The notes under the pieces were generated by a model that worked only from the letters and a program-made list of their open reading frames with translations, was not told the DNA's origin and ran no database searches. DNA of 64,000 nt from Arthrobacter sp. ISL-5 (GTDB lineage Bacteria; Actinomycetota; Actinomycetes; Actinomycetales; Micrococcaceae), in contig NZ_JAGGPM010000006.1 in NCBI RefSeq assembly GCF_018613835.1, positions 144,005 to 208,004 on the forward strand, written 5' to 3'. Positions 43,957-53,223 of the stretch are shown here, in pieces (positions within the stretch are counted from its first letter, which is position 1; each line of letters starts with the position of its first letter). Both the position numbers and the translations under genes were made by a program.

Positions 43957-44286
43957 GTGCGCAAGAGAAAAGCATGGATCATCGGAGCAGCGGTGGCCGC
44001 GGCAGCCCTGGGCGGCGCAACGGTTGCGGGGGCGGCCGGAAACCTGGTTGTTGACGACTTGACCACGAACGGAGGTTCCCAAGGGACCCTGAGCCAGGCC
44101 GATCGCGACAAAGCAGTCCAGGCCGCGCTTGCAAAGGTGGGGCCGGGAACCGTGACCGACGTTGAGGGTGGCGGGGACCCGGGCTCTGCCTACGAAGTTG
44201 AGATCCGGCTGAACAGCGGCTCGGAAGTCGAAGTGAACCTCGGCCCGGACTTCCAGGTCCTGAACCAGGGCGCCGAGGACGACTGA
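43957..44286 (+). CDS. Small secreted PepSY-like protein
   Basis: This 109-residue protein has a basic start, a hydrophobic Ala-rich signal segment (IIGAAVAAAALGGATVAGA, in part) and one PepSY-like unit: DKAVQAALAKVGPGTVTDVE, in part, then AYEVEIRLNSGSEVEVNL, in part. AAAGGAG lies six bases before the GTG. Such proteins are thought to modulate extracytoplasmic proteases or sensors. The two-component genes 0.8 kb away are a possible link. Confidence 0.88.
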   Translation: MRKRKAWIIGAAVAAAALGGATVAGAAGNLVVDDLTTNGGSQGTLSQADRDKAVQAALAKVGPGTVTDVEGGGDPGSAYEVEIRLNSGSEVEVNLGPDFQVLNQGAEDD

Positions 44287-44292
44287 CCGCCC

Positions 44293-44385
44293 CTTGACTG
44301 AGCCTGTCGAGATCGCGCGAGCCAGCTGATCGAGCCCGCCCGCTGATCGAGCCTGTCGAGATCGAGGTTTCGACAGGCTCAAGCA
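44293..44385. repeat. REP-like palindromic repeats, two copies
   Basis: There are repeated units of TGAGCCTGTCGAGATCG and GATCGAGCC. The second copy forms a perfect 11-bp hairpin, GAGCCTGTCGA (44349-44359) with TCGACAGGCTC (44370-44380). They lie between convergent genes and may also end transcription. Confidence 0.7.
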
Positions 44386-44398
44386 CCGGGTACCCGCA

Positions 44399-44821
44399 TC
44401 AGGCGGACCGACGTCCCCTGGGGGTCTTCCAGTCCGGCAGGACGCTTAGGCCGTCATCGAGGATGCGGGTAAGGGACCCCGCCTCAGCGTCCCGGCGTCG
44501 GCGGCGCAGCCATGCTGCGAGGTTGCGTTCTGCGGCTTCTGAGGAGTTATTTGCGGGATACCGGCCTGTTTGCCGCACCATTCCGACGAGCTCGTTCATG
44601 CGTTCGACGCTTCGTCGGGTTGCTCTGGCAGGATCACCGTTGGCGGCGGCAAAGTGCTCCTCACGAAGCGCCGGATCGGCCGCCCTTGCGGCAGCCAGGT
44701 GGTAACCCACGGTTGATATGGGCGCCCCCGTCCGCGCCGAGATCTGCCCGCGGCTGAGGCCGCGTCGATACATTCGTACCCACTCCGGGTTGGGAACAAG
44801 CTCCCATCGTACGTTTGCCAC
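44399..44821 (-). CDS. HTH protein with a single helicase-associated domain
   Basis: This 140-residue protein has an N-terminal helix-turn-helix-like segment, RMYRRGLSRGQISARTGAPISTVGYHL, in part. Residues about 75-135 match the helicase-associated domain: MNELVGMVRQTGRYPANNSS, then LAAWLRRRRRDAEAGSL, ILDDGLSVLPDW. The domain is usually repeated and attached to a DEAD-box helicase; here it stands alone, so a small DNA-binding role is likely. The first codons match the coding strand without a clear ribosome binding site. Confidence 0.85.
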   Translation of the reverse strand: MANVRWELVPNPEWVRMYRRGLSRGQISARTGAPISTVGYHLAAARAADPALREEHFAAANGDPARATRRSVERMNELVGMVRQTGRYPANNSSEAAERNLAAWLRRRRRDAEAGSLTRILDDGLSVLPDWKTPRGRRSA

Positions 44822-45098
44822 TGACTTTCACTTCCTCGGTAGGCTCTTCTCGCTTGTTCAGAGGCGCGAAAGGGTCACGGTGGCTTGTCCGTACTTAGAT
44901 TTGGGACCCGGGGAAGACTGAGGGTAACCGCGGACCCTGAAGTGGCGTACATGGTGGCATTCTTTCCTGTACTGGGTTACGAAAGTCTTATGCACAGGAT
45001 CGTGCACCGGACATGAGAGCAAGCTGAGAAGCCCGTGCCGTAGGGACAGGAAAGCTCTCTGTCAGGGATACTTCGAGAATGAGTGGGCGGAGGCGGGC

Positions 45099-45785
45099 GT
45101 GAGAATTCTCATTGTCGAGGACGAAAAGCAGTTGGCCGACACAGTCCGCCGCGGGCTGTCCAACGAGGGATTCGTGGTGGACGTCGTCCATGACGGGGTC
45201 AGCGGGGTCTGGGCTGCGACGGAGAAGTCCTACGATGTGATTCTGCTCGATCTGATGTTGCCGCTGAAGAATGGCTACGACGTGCTGAAAGAAATCCGGA
45301 GCCGCAGAATCTGGACGCCAGTCTTGATGCTGACGGCCAAGGACGGCGAGTATGACCAGGCAGATGCTTTCGACCTCGGAGCCGATGACTACTTGACCAA
45401 GCCGTTCAGCTTCGTCGTCCTGGTGGCCAGGATAAGGGCGCTGATGCGCCGCGGAGCGCCGGAGCGGCCCGTCGTCCTGGAGCTGGGATCCCTGAGCCTT
45501 GACACGGCAAGCCGCCAGGTGCGCCGCGGGGAGGCAGCGATTGCGCTGACCGCCAAGGAGTACGCGCTGCTGCATTTCCTGATGCGGCGGCCCGGCCAGG
45601 TGGTTTCAAAGGGCGAGATCCTGGACAACGTGTGGGATGCGGCCTTTGACGGCGGCGAGAACGTCGTCGAGGTCTACATTGGGTACCTCCGCCGGAAAAT
45701 CGATGTCCCGTTCGACGTGCAGACCCTGATGACCGTCCGAGGCATGGGATACCTTCTCACCGCCGACAGGACCCCGGTGGGATAG
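45099..45785 (+). CDS. OmpR-family response regulator
   Basis: This 228-residue regulator has a receiver domain with LIVEDEKQLAD, phospho-acceptor Asp in VILLDLMLP, Thr/Lys in LTAKDG and LTKPF, and a C-terminal winged helix (LTAKEYALLHFLMRRPGQVVSK, in part, then VWDAAFDGGENVVEVYIGYLRRK, in part). GGAGG lies five bases before GTG 45099. The convergent histidine kinase 34 bp away is the obvious partner. Confidence 0.94.
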   Translation: MRILIVEDEKQLADTVRRGLSNEGFVVDVVHDGVSGVWAATEKSYDVILLDLMLPLKNGYDVLKEIRSRRIWTPVLMLTAKDGEYDQADAFDLGADDYLTKPFSFVVLVARIRALMRRGAPERPVVLELGSLSLDTASRQVRRGEAAIALTAKEYALLHFLMRRPGQVVSKGEILDNVWDAAFDGGENVVEVYIGYLRRKIDVPFDVQTLMTVRGMGYLLTADRTPVG

Positions 45786-45819
45786 CGCTACGAGGTATGG
45801 AGCTGGCTGGCGTTACCGG

Positions 45820-47268
45820 TTACCGCGAGATTTTCCTGCCAGAGACCTTCTTGCCGGGATCGTCGGCGGACGCGGCGTGCGGGAAGACCATTTCAAAGCG
45901 GCATCCGCCGCCGGGCGCTTCCGATGCCCTGATTGATCCGTCATGGGCTGCCATGACGGCGGCCGCGATGGCAAGACCCAGGCCGCTGCCGCCTCGCTCG
46001 CGGGACCGGCTTTCATCAAGCCGGACAAACCTCTCAAAGATCCGTTCCCGGTCTGCGGCCGGCACGGGCGGTCCGTCATTATCGATGGTTATCGTGGCTT
46101 GGGCCTCGGCGTTGTGAACCTCGATGGAAACCACGGACTTGGCATACCGGTCGGCATTATCGAGGACATTCCGGACCACTTGGGCGAGCCTGCGCGCATC
46201 GCCGGTAATCCGCGCCGGTTCAAGATGTGCCACGATCCGATGCCGGCTCGTGGAGCGCAGCCGAACGATCTCGTCGTTCAGGACGTCGTCGAGATCCACA
46301 TCGGTCTTCTCCAGGCGCAGCCCTCCGTCATTGGCCTTGGCCAGTGTGAGCAGATTTTCAACGAGATACCGCATGCGGGCTGTTTCGCCGGCAAGGACCG
46401 ACTTCATCTCGTCCCACGTTCGTCCGGAGGGATCGGCGGCGGCGATTTCCACCCCGGCGCTGAGGGTGGCGAGGGGGCTGCGCAGTTCATGGCTGGCGTC
46501 CGAGACGAAGCGCCGCTGTTCCAGGTCGGCCGCCTCAAGCCGTTCCAGCATTGAGTTCATTGTCTGCGCCAGAGCTTGGAGCTCATCGGCGGTAGGCGGG
46601 ACTTCCACCCGTCCGTCCAGGCGGCGGGCGCTGATCATGGCAACCTGGCCCCGGATTCTCTCCACTTGGCGCAGGGACCGGCCCACCAGCATCCAGACGG
46701 CTATCCCTACGAGCGCCAACAACAGCGGCGTGGCGCCGAGCACGAACCACGACACCGTGGCGACGGTGTTGGCCTCGACCTGGGTCGTGACTGCCACCAC
46801 CACCGTGTAAAGAACGCCGTTGTCATGGACTCCGGTCGCCACAACCAGGAACTCGTCGTCGTTACCTAGGCTGGGCAGCTCGGGCACGCCCTGGATCAGC
46901 GTTTGCCCCGCGTCCGGACGCAAACCGGTCAGCGGAGCCGCTGCCGCGCCAGGTACAGAGGAGGCGACGACCGACCCCTGCGGATCCAGGAGCTGGATAT
47001 ACTGCCCGGCCTCGCCGGCAGACTCGATGAAATGGCGCCCTCCAGCAAGGCCCTGGTCGGAGATTTGGGCAGCGACCTCCGTGGCCTCGCCCCGGGCAGC
47101 GAACTCCGCAGTGGCGACGAGCGACTTCTGCAGCAGCACCAGCAGCGTCAGGCCGCCAATGATAAGCGCCGCAGCCACGACCAACACGGCAGTGGCCGTG
47201 GCGCGCTTTCGCACACCCCAGAGAGTCCGGGGCACGCCACGACCGGCAACCTTCCGGACAGCATCCAT
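45820..47268 (-). CDS. Sensor histidine kinase
   Basis: This 482-residue membrane kinase has TM1 near residues 27-48, an extracytoplasmic region of about 110 residues, TM2 (WFVLGATPLLLALVGIAVWML, in part), HAMP, and a HisKA with the phospho-His in SDASHELRSPLATL. The HATPase boxes are NVLDNADRYA, DNDGPPVP and RERGGSGLGLAI. It points towards its response regulator rather than following it. The ATG has CATCCT 6 nt upstream and may be leaderless. Confidence 0.94.
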   Translation of the reverse strand: MDAVRKVAGRGVPRTLWGVRKRATATAVLVVAAALIIGGLTLLVLLQKSLVATAEFAARGEATEVAAQISDQGLAGGRHFIESAGEAGQYIQLLDPQGSVVASSVPGAAAAPLTGLRPDAGQTLIQGVPELPSLGNDDEFLVVATGVHDNGVLYTVVVAVTTQVEANTVATVSWFVLGATPLLLALVGIAVWMLVGRSLRQVERIRGQVAMISARRLDGRVEVPPTADELQALAQTMNSMLERLEAADLEQRRFVSDASHELRSPLATLSAGVEIAAADPSGRTWDEMKSVLAGETARMRYLVENLLTLAKANDGGLRLEKTDVDLDDVLNDEIVRLRSTSRHRIVAHLEPARITGDARRLAQVVRNVLDNADRYAKSVVSIEVHNAEAQATITIDNDGPPVPAADRERIFERFVRLDESRSRERGGSGLGLAIAAAVMAAHDGSIRASEAPGGGCRFEMVFPHAASADDPGKKVSGRKISR

Positions 47269-47381
47269 GCTCCAAGGATGCAGCCGCCACGGGCCATAAA
47301 CAAAGCCCGGGACGCGGATTTCTCAGCCTCTCCACAACAACTCTCAGTATTCGCTCAGCTAACCCCTGAGCACTGTCCGGC

Positions 47382-48422
47382 TCAGCGGGAGCCGGTGGCC
47401 GCCGTCGTGCTGCTGCGAACGACCAGGTGAGGGGGCAGCACTTCGGTGCGTTGGGGCAGGAGGGGTTCCGCCATGCGCTCCAGCAGCAGTTCCGCGGCAC
47501 GTATGCCGACGTCACGGCTGACGGGGTCAACCGTGGTCAGGGAAAGGTGCCGGATCTGCCCGAGATAGGTGTTGTCGTATCCCACGAGTGATAGCTGTGA
47601 AGGAACGCTAACGGAGCGCTCGGCGGCGGCAGAGAGTGCCCCGACGGCGAGAACGTCGTTCGCGGCAAAGACCGCCGTGGGCGGCCGGCCGCCGTCGATG
47701 AGACGGGCCATGGCATCAAAGCCGGACTTTTCGGTCATGTCGGTTTGCTCCACCCGGACGTAATCCTGGAGGCCGTTGCGGGACATGGTGTCCCGGTAGG
47801 CGCTGGCCCGCAGTGCACCGGACCTGGTCGGTGCGAGAAGGTGGGCGATGTCGCGGTGGCCGAGGTCTATCAGGTGTTCGACGGCCATGCGGGCGCCCGC
47901 GACATCGTCGTTGCCGACCAGGTCCGCTGCGGGCAGGTCGAATCCGCGGATACCGGCCACCACTGTGGGTGTGTGCATGGATGCCCGCGCCAGGTCTTCG
48001 TCGGGCGGGATATCTCCGGCGATGACGAGTCCGTCGACGCGCAGATCCATAAACGGGGAGACCGGGCTTTCGCCGGGGCGGGCGAGATAGCGGGGATCAC
48101 CGAGGACCATCCGCAGGTCCTTCTCGAGGAACACGCTCTTTAGCCCGTCGAGCAACTCCACGAACCAAGGGTTCGCCAGGTCATCGAGCAGTACTCCAAC
48201 GATGCCCGTGCGTCCGCTGGCAAGGGAGCGCGCGGCGTTGCTCGGCCTGTAGTCGAGGGCGGCCATTGCCTCGGCAACGGCCTTCCTCTTTTGCTCGCTG
48301 ACCTTGGGCGAGCCCCGCAGTACCAGGGAAACGAGTGCCCGCGAGACGCCAGCTTCCTGCGCAACATCGACAATCGTGGCGCGCTTGCCCCTTCGCTGCT
48401 GCGTTGCTTCATTCCCCGACAA
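47382..48422 (-). CDS. LacI-family transcriptional regulator
   Basis: This is a 346-residue full-length LacI regulator: IVDVAQEAGVSRALVSLVLRG, in part, as the HTH, YRPSNAARSLASGRTG as the hinge, then a periplasmic-binding-protein-like effector domain (VFAANDVLAVGAL, SLVGYDNTYLGQI). The start is TTG 48422, with AGGAGG seven bases upstream. It lies downstream of a sugar MFS gene on the same strand and very probably binds the perfect palindrome in the promoter of that gene. Confidence 0.93.
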   Translation of the reverse strand: MSGNEATQQRRGKRATIVDVAQEAGVSRALVSLVLRGSPKVSEQKRKAVAEAMAALDYRPSNAARSLASGRTGIVGVLLDDLANPWFVELLDGLKSVFLEKDLRMVLGDPRYLARPGESPVSPFMDLRVDGLVIAGDIPPDEDLARASMHTPTVVAGIRGFDLPAADLVGNDDVAGARMAVEHLIDLGHRDIAHLLAPTRSGALRASAYRDTMSRNGLQDYVRVEQTDMTEKSGFDAMARLIDGGRPPTAVFAANDVLAVGALSAAAERSVSVPSQLSLVGYDNTYLGQIRHLSLTTVDPVSRDVGIRAAELLLERMAEPLLPQRTEVLPPHLVVRSSTTAATGSR

Positions 48423-48454
48423 TTGGCCACCTCCTGCCGGCCAGCGTATCGCGG

Positions 48455-48480
48455 AGGGGCGGCGGACAGCCGCCGCCCCT
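48455..48480 (-). terminator. Hairpin between MFS and LacI genes
   Basis: A perfect 11-bp G/C stem with loop ACAG lies about 60 bp past the MFS stop. It suggests that the LacI gene is only partly cotranscribed. Confidence 0.6.
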
Positions 48481-48541
48481 ACAAACCCCTGAAGCAGCTC
48501 CGGCTACGGACAGGTGAGAGCGGCTGTCCGGAGACAGGACT

Positions 48542-49966
48542 TCATCGGGTCGCCGGAACGATGATGGGCAAAGCGCCGGTGCGGAAGTGCACCTCCAGTT
48601 CTTCCAGGGACTGGCCCATTGTCTCCGGCACAAACTTCGCCACGAAGACCAGCGACAGAACATTCACCAGCACGAACACGGCAAAGGTGCCCGTCGATCC
48701 CAAGGCGACCACGAGGATCGGGAACAGGAAGGAGATCGCCGCGTTTACGGTCCACAGCGCAAACACCGCAATGCCCATGGCGAATCCTCGGATGGCTATC
48801 GGGAAGATCTCCGAAAGGAGCAGCCAGACGCAGGTCCCGATGAAGCACTGCACGAAGGCGACGAAGAGCATCATCGCGGCCAGGATCGTGTAACTGACGG
48901 CGTTCGACTGGGGGAGCATGAAGACGACGGCGAGAAGTGCCTGGGAACCGACAACGCCGGAGAACCCGATGATCAGCATCCGGCGGCGGCCGATGAAGCC
49001 AAGCAGCCAGATGCCCACGATCGTCATGATCACCGACGTCACGCCTACTGCAATGGTTGCCACCAGCGAGGCGCTCACACCGAGCCCGCTTCGTTCAAGG
49101 ATGCTGGGCGCGTAGTAGTTGACGGTGTTGATGCCGGTCGCCTGCTGGACCACAGCGAGTCCAATGCCTATCCAGAGAAGCCTGCGCATCCATGGGTTGT
49201 TCTTCAGGTCGCGCCAGGCATGTGAGCGCTCATTGCGGGCCGTGTTGGCCGACTCGACAATTTCCTTGTATTCAGCGTCAGCTTCTTGCGGGTCCCGGCT
49301 CAGGTCCAGGATGCGCCGGCTATCGGCAAAACGGTCCCGGAGCGCGAACCAGCGCGGCGACTCTGGCAGCGCGAGCATGCCGATCAGGAGCGCAATCGCG
49401 GGAATGGAAGCCACGCCGAGCATAAGGCGCCACACGGACGTGTCATGGATGAGGGTGTCGAGAAGCGCATTAATGGCAAAGGCGAGCATCTGTCCGGTGA
49501 CGATCATCAGCTCGTTGATCGTGACCATACGGCCTCGCAGATGAGCCGGCGCCATTTCCGCCAGATAGAGGGGGCAGGTCACGGCTGCGGCGCCCACGCC
49601 GAGGCCGAGGACCACCCGGGCGGCTACCATGAAGGCGACGTTCGGGGCAATGGCACAGCCCAGGGCGCCCAGGAGGAACAGCAGCGCGCAGACAAGGAGC
49701 GTCCCGCGGCGGCCGAGTGCATCTGCGAGCCGGCCTCCGGTCAGTGCGCCCACGGCGGCGCCGGGAAACAGCAGGGCGCTGACCACTGTGGCTTGTTCGA
49801 CGGCGTTCATCTCCAGCGAATCCTGCATGTAAAGCAGGGCACCGGAGATGACTCCGGTGTCGTAACCGAACAGGAGTCCGCCAAGGGTGGAGATGACGGT
49901 AAGTCGGGTGAGGTATCCGCGATGTTTGGAGCCCGATGCGGGCGGGCGTGCTGCTTGCAACGACAT
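48542..49966 (-). CDS. Sugar porter MFS transporter
   Basis: This protein of about 474 residues has twelve hydrophobic segments and sugar porter signatures: LLFGYDTGVISGAL, GRLADALGRR, PESPRW, then GINTVNYYAPSIL, GRRRM and FVPETMGQSLEEL. ATG 49966 has AGGA eight bases before it; the upstream ATG 49975 has almost no spacing. Inositol, xylose or galactose-type substrates are possible. The promoter carries a LacI operator. Confidence 0.92.
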   Translation of the reverse strand: MSLQAARPPASGSKHRGYLTRLTVISTLGGLLFGYDTGVISGALLYMQDSLEMNAVEQATVVSALLFPGAAVGALTGGRLADALGRRGTLLVCALLFLLGALGCAIAPNVAFMVAARVVLGLGVGAAAVTCPLYLAEMAPAHLRGRMVTINELMIVTGQMLAFAINALLDTLIHDTSVWRLMLGVASIPAIALLIGMLALPESPRWFALRDRFADSRRILDLSRDPQEADAEYKEIVESANTARNERSHAWRDLKNNPWMRRLLWIGIGLAVVQQATGINTVNYYAPSILERSGLGVSASLVATIAVGVTSVIMTIVGIWLLGFIGRRRMLIIGFSGVVGSQALLAVVFMLPQSNAVSYTILAAMMLFVAFVQCFIGTCVWLLLSEIFPIAIRGFAMGIAVFALWTVNAAISFLFPILVVALGSTGTFAVFVLVNVLSLVFVAKFVPETMGQSLEELEVHFRTGALPIIVPATR

Positions 49967-50052
49967 TGTTGACATCCTGGGGTCGGTCGGCCGGAACTGC
50001 GACGGCCTTCGGTTGAGGGATGGTGAGGGGTGGTGCAGATCACCGTTTACCC

Positions 50053-50081
50053 AGATTAGAGCGCTCTAATAGGAGAGTCAA
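50053..50081 (-). promoter_or_regulatory. Promoter with overlapping LacI operator
   Basis: On the minus strand, TTGACT (50076-50081), a 17-nt spacer and TAATCT (50053-50058) form a near-consensus promoter. The perfect 16-bp palindrome ATTAGAGCGCTCTAAT (50055-50070, central CG as in LacI sites) covers the spacer and -10. Binding would block RNA polymerase. The predicted leader to the MFS start is about 80 nt. Confidence 0.8.
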
Positions 50082-50162
50082 TACTTTGTTCTGACATGCG
50101 GTCAAACTATGAACAGCGGGTTCCGTAAATGGTCCCTGGGCGGCGTCCCGAGGGCTGGCGAC

Positions 50163-50740
50163 TCAAGCCTCCCGCCACAGCGGCAGCGGGACCACACTCC
50201 GGCTGCGCCCTGACTCGTCGACCAGGCTCACTTCACGCAGGCCCTGCTGGACGGAAACGGAAGTATCGCACCTCATCGTCATGTAGCCGGACGCCAGGAA
50301 CCGTTCCACCCGCCGTCGGGCCGTCTGGGGCGACACGGCGCAGGCAGCGCCCAACTCTGCCCAGCTGGCCGCCCATCGCCGGCCAGCTCCTCTAACGGGG
50401 AGGCGTCCAGCCGGTCCGGGGCGTAGGCGTGGGGCCCCGAGACCAGGGATATTGTCCCGAAGGCGGGCTCTGCGCAGAGGCGCTGGAGGAGGGCCTCGTG
50501 CTGGCCCGGGATGGAGGATAGCTGGATGAAAGCGGACCAGCCGGCACTGAGGTGGCGCGGCCCCGGAGACGGAGTGATCCACGCGAGTCCCTGTTCCGCG
50601 AGGGCGGCTACGACGTGGGCGGCGCAGTCCATCACACGGCGGAGTTCGCCGCCTATGGGTCCTCCGCATCCGCCGACCGGGCGGTGCTGGACGGCGCGTT
50701 CGGTCTTGCGGCGGCAGCCGGGGCAGCGGCAAGGGACCCC
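50163..50740 (-). pseudogene. Lrp/AsnC-family regulator remnant
   Basis: Two frames carry parts of a two-HTH Lrp-type regulator. One reads HVVAALAEQGLAWITPSPGP to SLVSGPHAYAP (50279-50635). The other reads WAELGAACAVSPQTARRRVERFLASGYMTMRCD, in part (about 50163-50380). The frames switch near 50390. The N-terminal HTH is not recognisable and the C-terminal ligand domain is missing. The left end lies 80 bp from the MFS promoter. Confidence 0.65.
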
Positions 50741-50769
50741 CGGCAGCGGGCACGCCTTCTTGGCGGCAG

Positions 50770-51321
50770 CCCGCGCTGATAGACCAGGCGGAGGGCACGC
50801 GGGCTCACCCGTTCACCGTGATGTCCTGCGACAACATCCAGGGCAACGGCGACGTCGCCCGCAAAATGTTCACCGCGTTCGCGAATCTCAAAGACCCGGA
50901 GCTGGGCGACTGGGTCGCAGAAAATGTCCCTTTCCCCAACAGCATGGTTGACCGCATCACCCCGGTCACCACCGACGCGGACCGCGCCGCCATCGCCGAT
51001 GAATTCGGCATCGAGGAGGGCTGGCAGGTGGTGTGCGAGCCGTTCGAACAATGGGTTCTCGAAGATCCCATCGACGTCGTCGACCGGCTGAAAGAACCCC
51101 TGATGGCAGCCGCCTCGCGGCAGCGCGAGGAACCGCTGGCCTTCGGCTCCAACCGCGAGGTCTTCGGCAACCTGATCGACGATCAACGCTTCGTGGACGC
51201 TTACAGCGCTGCCTTGGACGATCTTCATTCCGGCGGGCCCGGGCTGCCCTGGAAGCCCTCGGAACGCGGAATCCCAGCCGTCGTAGACGTGGTTGAGGAG
51301 GCCGTTTGTTGTTGTTCATGA
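50770..51321 (+). pseudogene. Mannitol dehydrogenase-family remnant with internal deletion
   Basis: The frame reads PFTVMSCDNIQGNGDVARK, in part, then VPFPNSMVDRITPVTT and VVCEPFEQWVLED, a distinctive middle segment of polyol (mannitol/fructuronate) dehydrogenases. It then jumps directly to DPIDVVDRLKEPLMAAA and FGNLIDDQRFVDAYSAALDDL, in part, which is the C-terminal end. About 170-180 residues of N-terminus and a similar length of core are missing against the roughly 480-residue family. Confidence 0.75.
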
Positions 51322-51396
51322 AGCGTTGAGTGTCTTACGCCGGCGGAGTAGCGTGGCAGTACCGTCAACCCGCACAACCCTAGCCCGGGAGCGACC

Positions 51397-53223
51397 ATGC
51401 CACATCTGAGACGTCGACTGGCTGCCATCACGGCGGCGATGGCCTTGAGCGTGACGGGAGGCGCCGTCGCCAGCCCCGCGTTCGCCGATCCGCAGGAGCC
51501 GGAGAAGACCGCGACCGCCACCGGGCGTGACGGCGCAGTGAGCACCGTGGACCCTGAGGCCTCCGCCGCGGCGATCGAGGTCCTCCGCAACGGCGGCAAC
51601 GCTGCGGACGCCGCCGTCGCGGCCGCCGCTACCCTGGGCGTGACCGAGCCGTACAGCGCAGGGATCGGCGGCGGGGGCTACTTCGTCTTCTACAACGCCG
51701 AGACCGGCAGGGTGGGCACCATCGACGGCCGCGAGACCGCCCCGGCAGCGATGCCGCCCGACGCGTTCATCGACCCCAAGACCGGCAAGCCCTACAATTT
51801 CACGCCGGAGCTCGTCACGAGCGGCGTCTCCGTGGGCGTCCCCGGCACGCCGGCCACCTGGGAGCGCGCACTGGACCGCTGGGGCACCTGGGACCTCGAA
51901 GATGCACTCGAGCCGGCCATTGAGGTTGCGGATCGCGGTTTCATGGTCGACAAAACCTTCCGCCAGCAGACCCTCGACAACAAGGTCCGCTTCGCGGCGT
52001 TCACCTCAACGAGCGAGCTCTTCCTCCCCGGCGGCGACGCGCCCGCCGTCGGCAGTGTTTTCAAGAACCCCGACCTCGCCGAAACGTACCGGCTCCTCGC
52101 GCAGAAGGGAATGCCCGGCTTCTACCGCGGCCCGCTCGCGAAAGAGATCGCGGACACCGTCCAGGCTCCGCCGAAGACCAAAACCACCAAGCTGCCCGTT
52201 CCGGCCGGCCACCTGACGACGGCGGACCTCGCCGCTTACAGCGCCCTGGACCAGTCGCCCACGCACGTGGAATACCGGGACCTGGACGTCTACGGCATGG
52301 CGCCGTCGAGCAGCGGCGGCACCACAGTCGGCGAGGCGCTGAACATCCTGGACACATTCAACCTTTCCGAGATGTCAACACCCGACGCCCTGCACCACTA
52401 CCTCGAGGCCAGCGCGCTCGCGTTCGCGGACCGCGGCAAGTATGTGGGGGACCCCGCGTTTGTCGACGTTCCCACGGACGCCCTGACGGACCCGCTGTTC
52501 GGGAAGGAGCGCTCGTGCGAGATTGATCCGAAGCGCGCGGCCGTGAAGCCCGTGGCACCGGGCGATGTGTCCGCTTACGACGGCGCGTGCCCGGCCGCCG
52601 CCGCGGCCCCCGCCGACGAGAGGGACACAGAGAACATCTCGACGACGAACCTGACGGTCGCCGACAAGTGGGGAAACGTGGTGGAATACACGCTCACGAT
52701 CGAGCAGACCGGCGGGTCCGGCATCGTGGTGCCCGGCCGCGGATTCCTGCTCAACAACGAGCTGACCGACTTCTCGACTGTGTTTGACCCGGCAGACCCG
52801 AACCGGATCGAGCCGGGGAAGCGCCCGCGCTCCTCGATGTCGCCCACCATCATCCTGAAAGACGGCGATCCGTTCCTCGCGCTCGGCTCACCCGGCGGAT
52901 CAACGATCATCACCACCGTCCTGCAGACGATCCTGAACCGAGTGGACCTGGGCATGAGCATCTCCGACGCGATTGCGGCACCGCGCGCGGCGCAGCGGAA
53001 CGCTGCCAAGGTCACGGCCGAACCGGCCTTCATCGCGGCATACGAAAGGCGACTGAAGCCGTACGGTCATGTGTTCACTCCGTCGGGTGACGCCTTCACG
53101 TCGGCGGCAGAAATCGGCGCGGCAACCGCAATCGAGTTCAGGTCCGACGGGCGCATGGTCGCCGCGGCCGAGCCGGTCAGGCGCGGGGGCGGGTCGGCGA
53201 TGGTGGTCAATCCGTCGAGGTGA
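51397..53223 (+). CDS. ggt: Gamma-glutamyltransferase (secreted)
   Basis: This 608-residue GGT precursor has a signal peptide with an Ala-rich end (GGAVASPAFADP). The large-subunit segment reads GGNAADAAVAAAATLGVTEP, in part, with GIGGGGYFVF. The self-processing site is STTNLTVADKWGN, with Thr416 as the predicted nucleophile. The usual His after the Thr pair is Asn here. Downstream are GSPGGSTIITTV and RPRSSMSPTI. It should hydrolyse or transfer gamma-glutamyl groups outside the cell. GGGAG lies five bases before the ATG. The last 17 bp overlap the convergent CapA gene. Confidence 0.93.
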   Translation: MPHLRRRLAAITAAMALSVTGGAVASPAFADPQEPEKTATATGRDGAVSTVDPEASAAAIEVLRNGGNAADAAVAAAATLGVTEPYSAGIGGGGYFVFYNAETGRVGTIDGRETAPAAMPPDAFIDPKTGKPYNFTPELVTSGVSVGVPGTPATWERALDRWGTWDLEDALEPAIEVADRGFMVDKTFRQQTLDNKVRFAAFTSTSELFLPGGDAPAVGSVFKNPDLAETYRLLAQKGMPGFYRGPLAKEIADTVQAPPKTKTTKLPVPAGHLTTADLAAYSALDQSPTHVEYRDLDVYGMAPSSSGGTTVGEALNILDTFNLSEMSTPDALHHYLEASALAFADRGKYVGDPAFVDVPTDALTDPLFGKERSCEIDPKRAAVKPVAPGDVSAYDGACPAAAAAPADERDTENISTTNLTVADKWGNVVEYTLTIEQTGGSGIVVPGRGFLLNNELTDFSTVFDPADPNRIEPGKRPRSSMSPTIILKDGDPFLALGSPGGSTIITTVLQTILNRVDLGMSISDAIAAPRAAQRNAAKVTAEPAFIAAYERRLKPYGHVFTPSGDAFTSAAEIGAATAIEFRSDGRMVAAAEPVRRGGGSAMVVNPSR

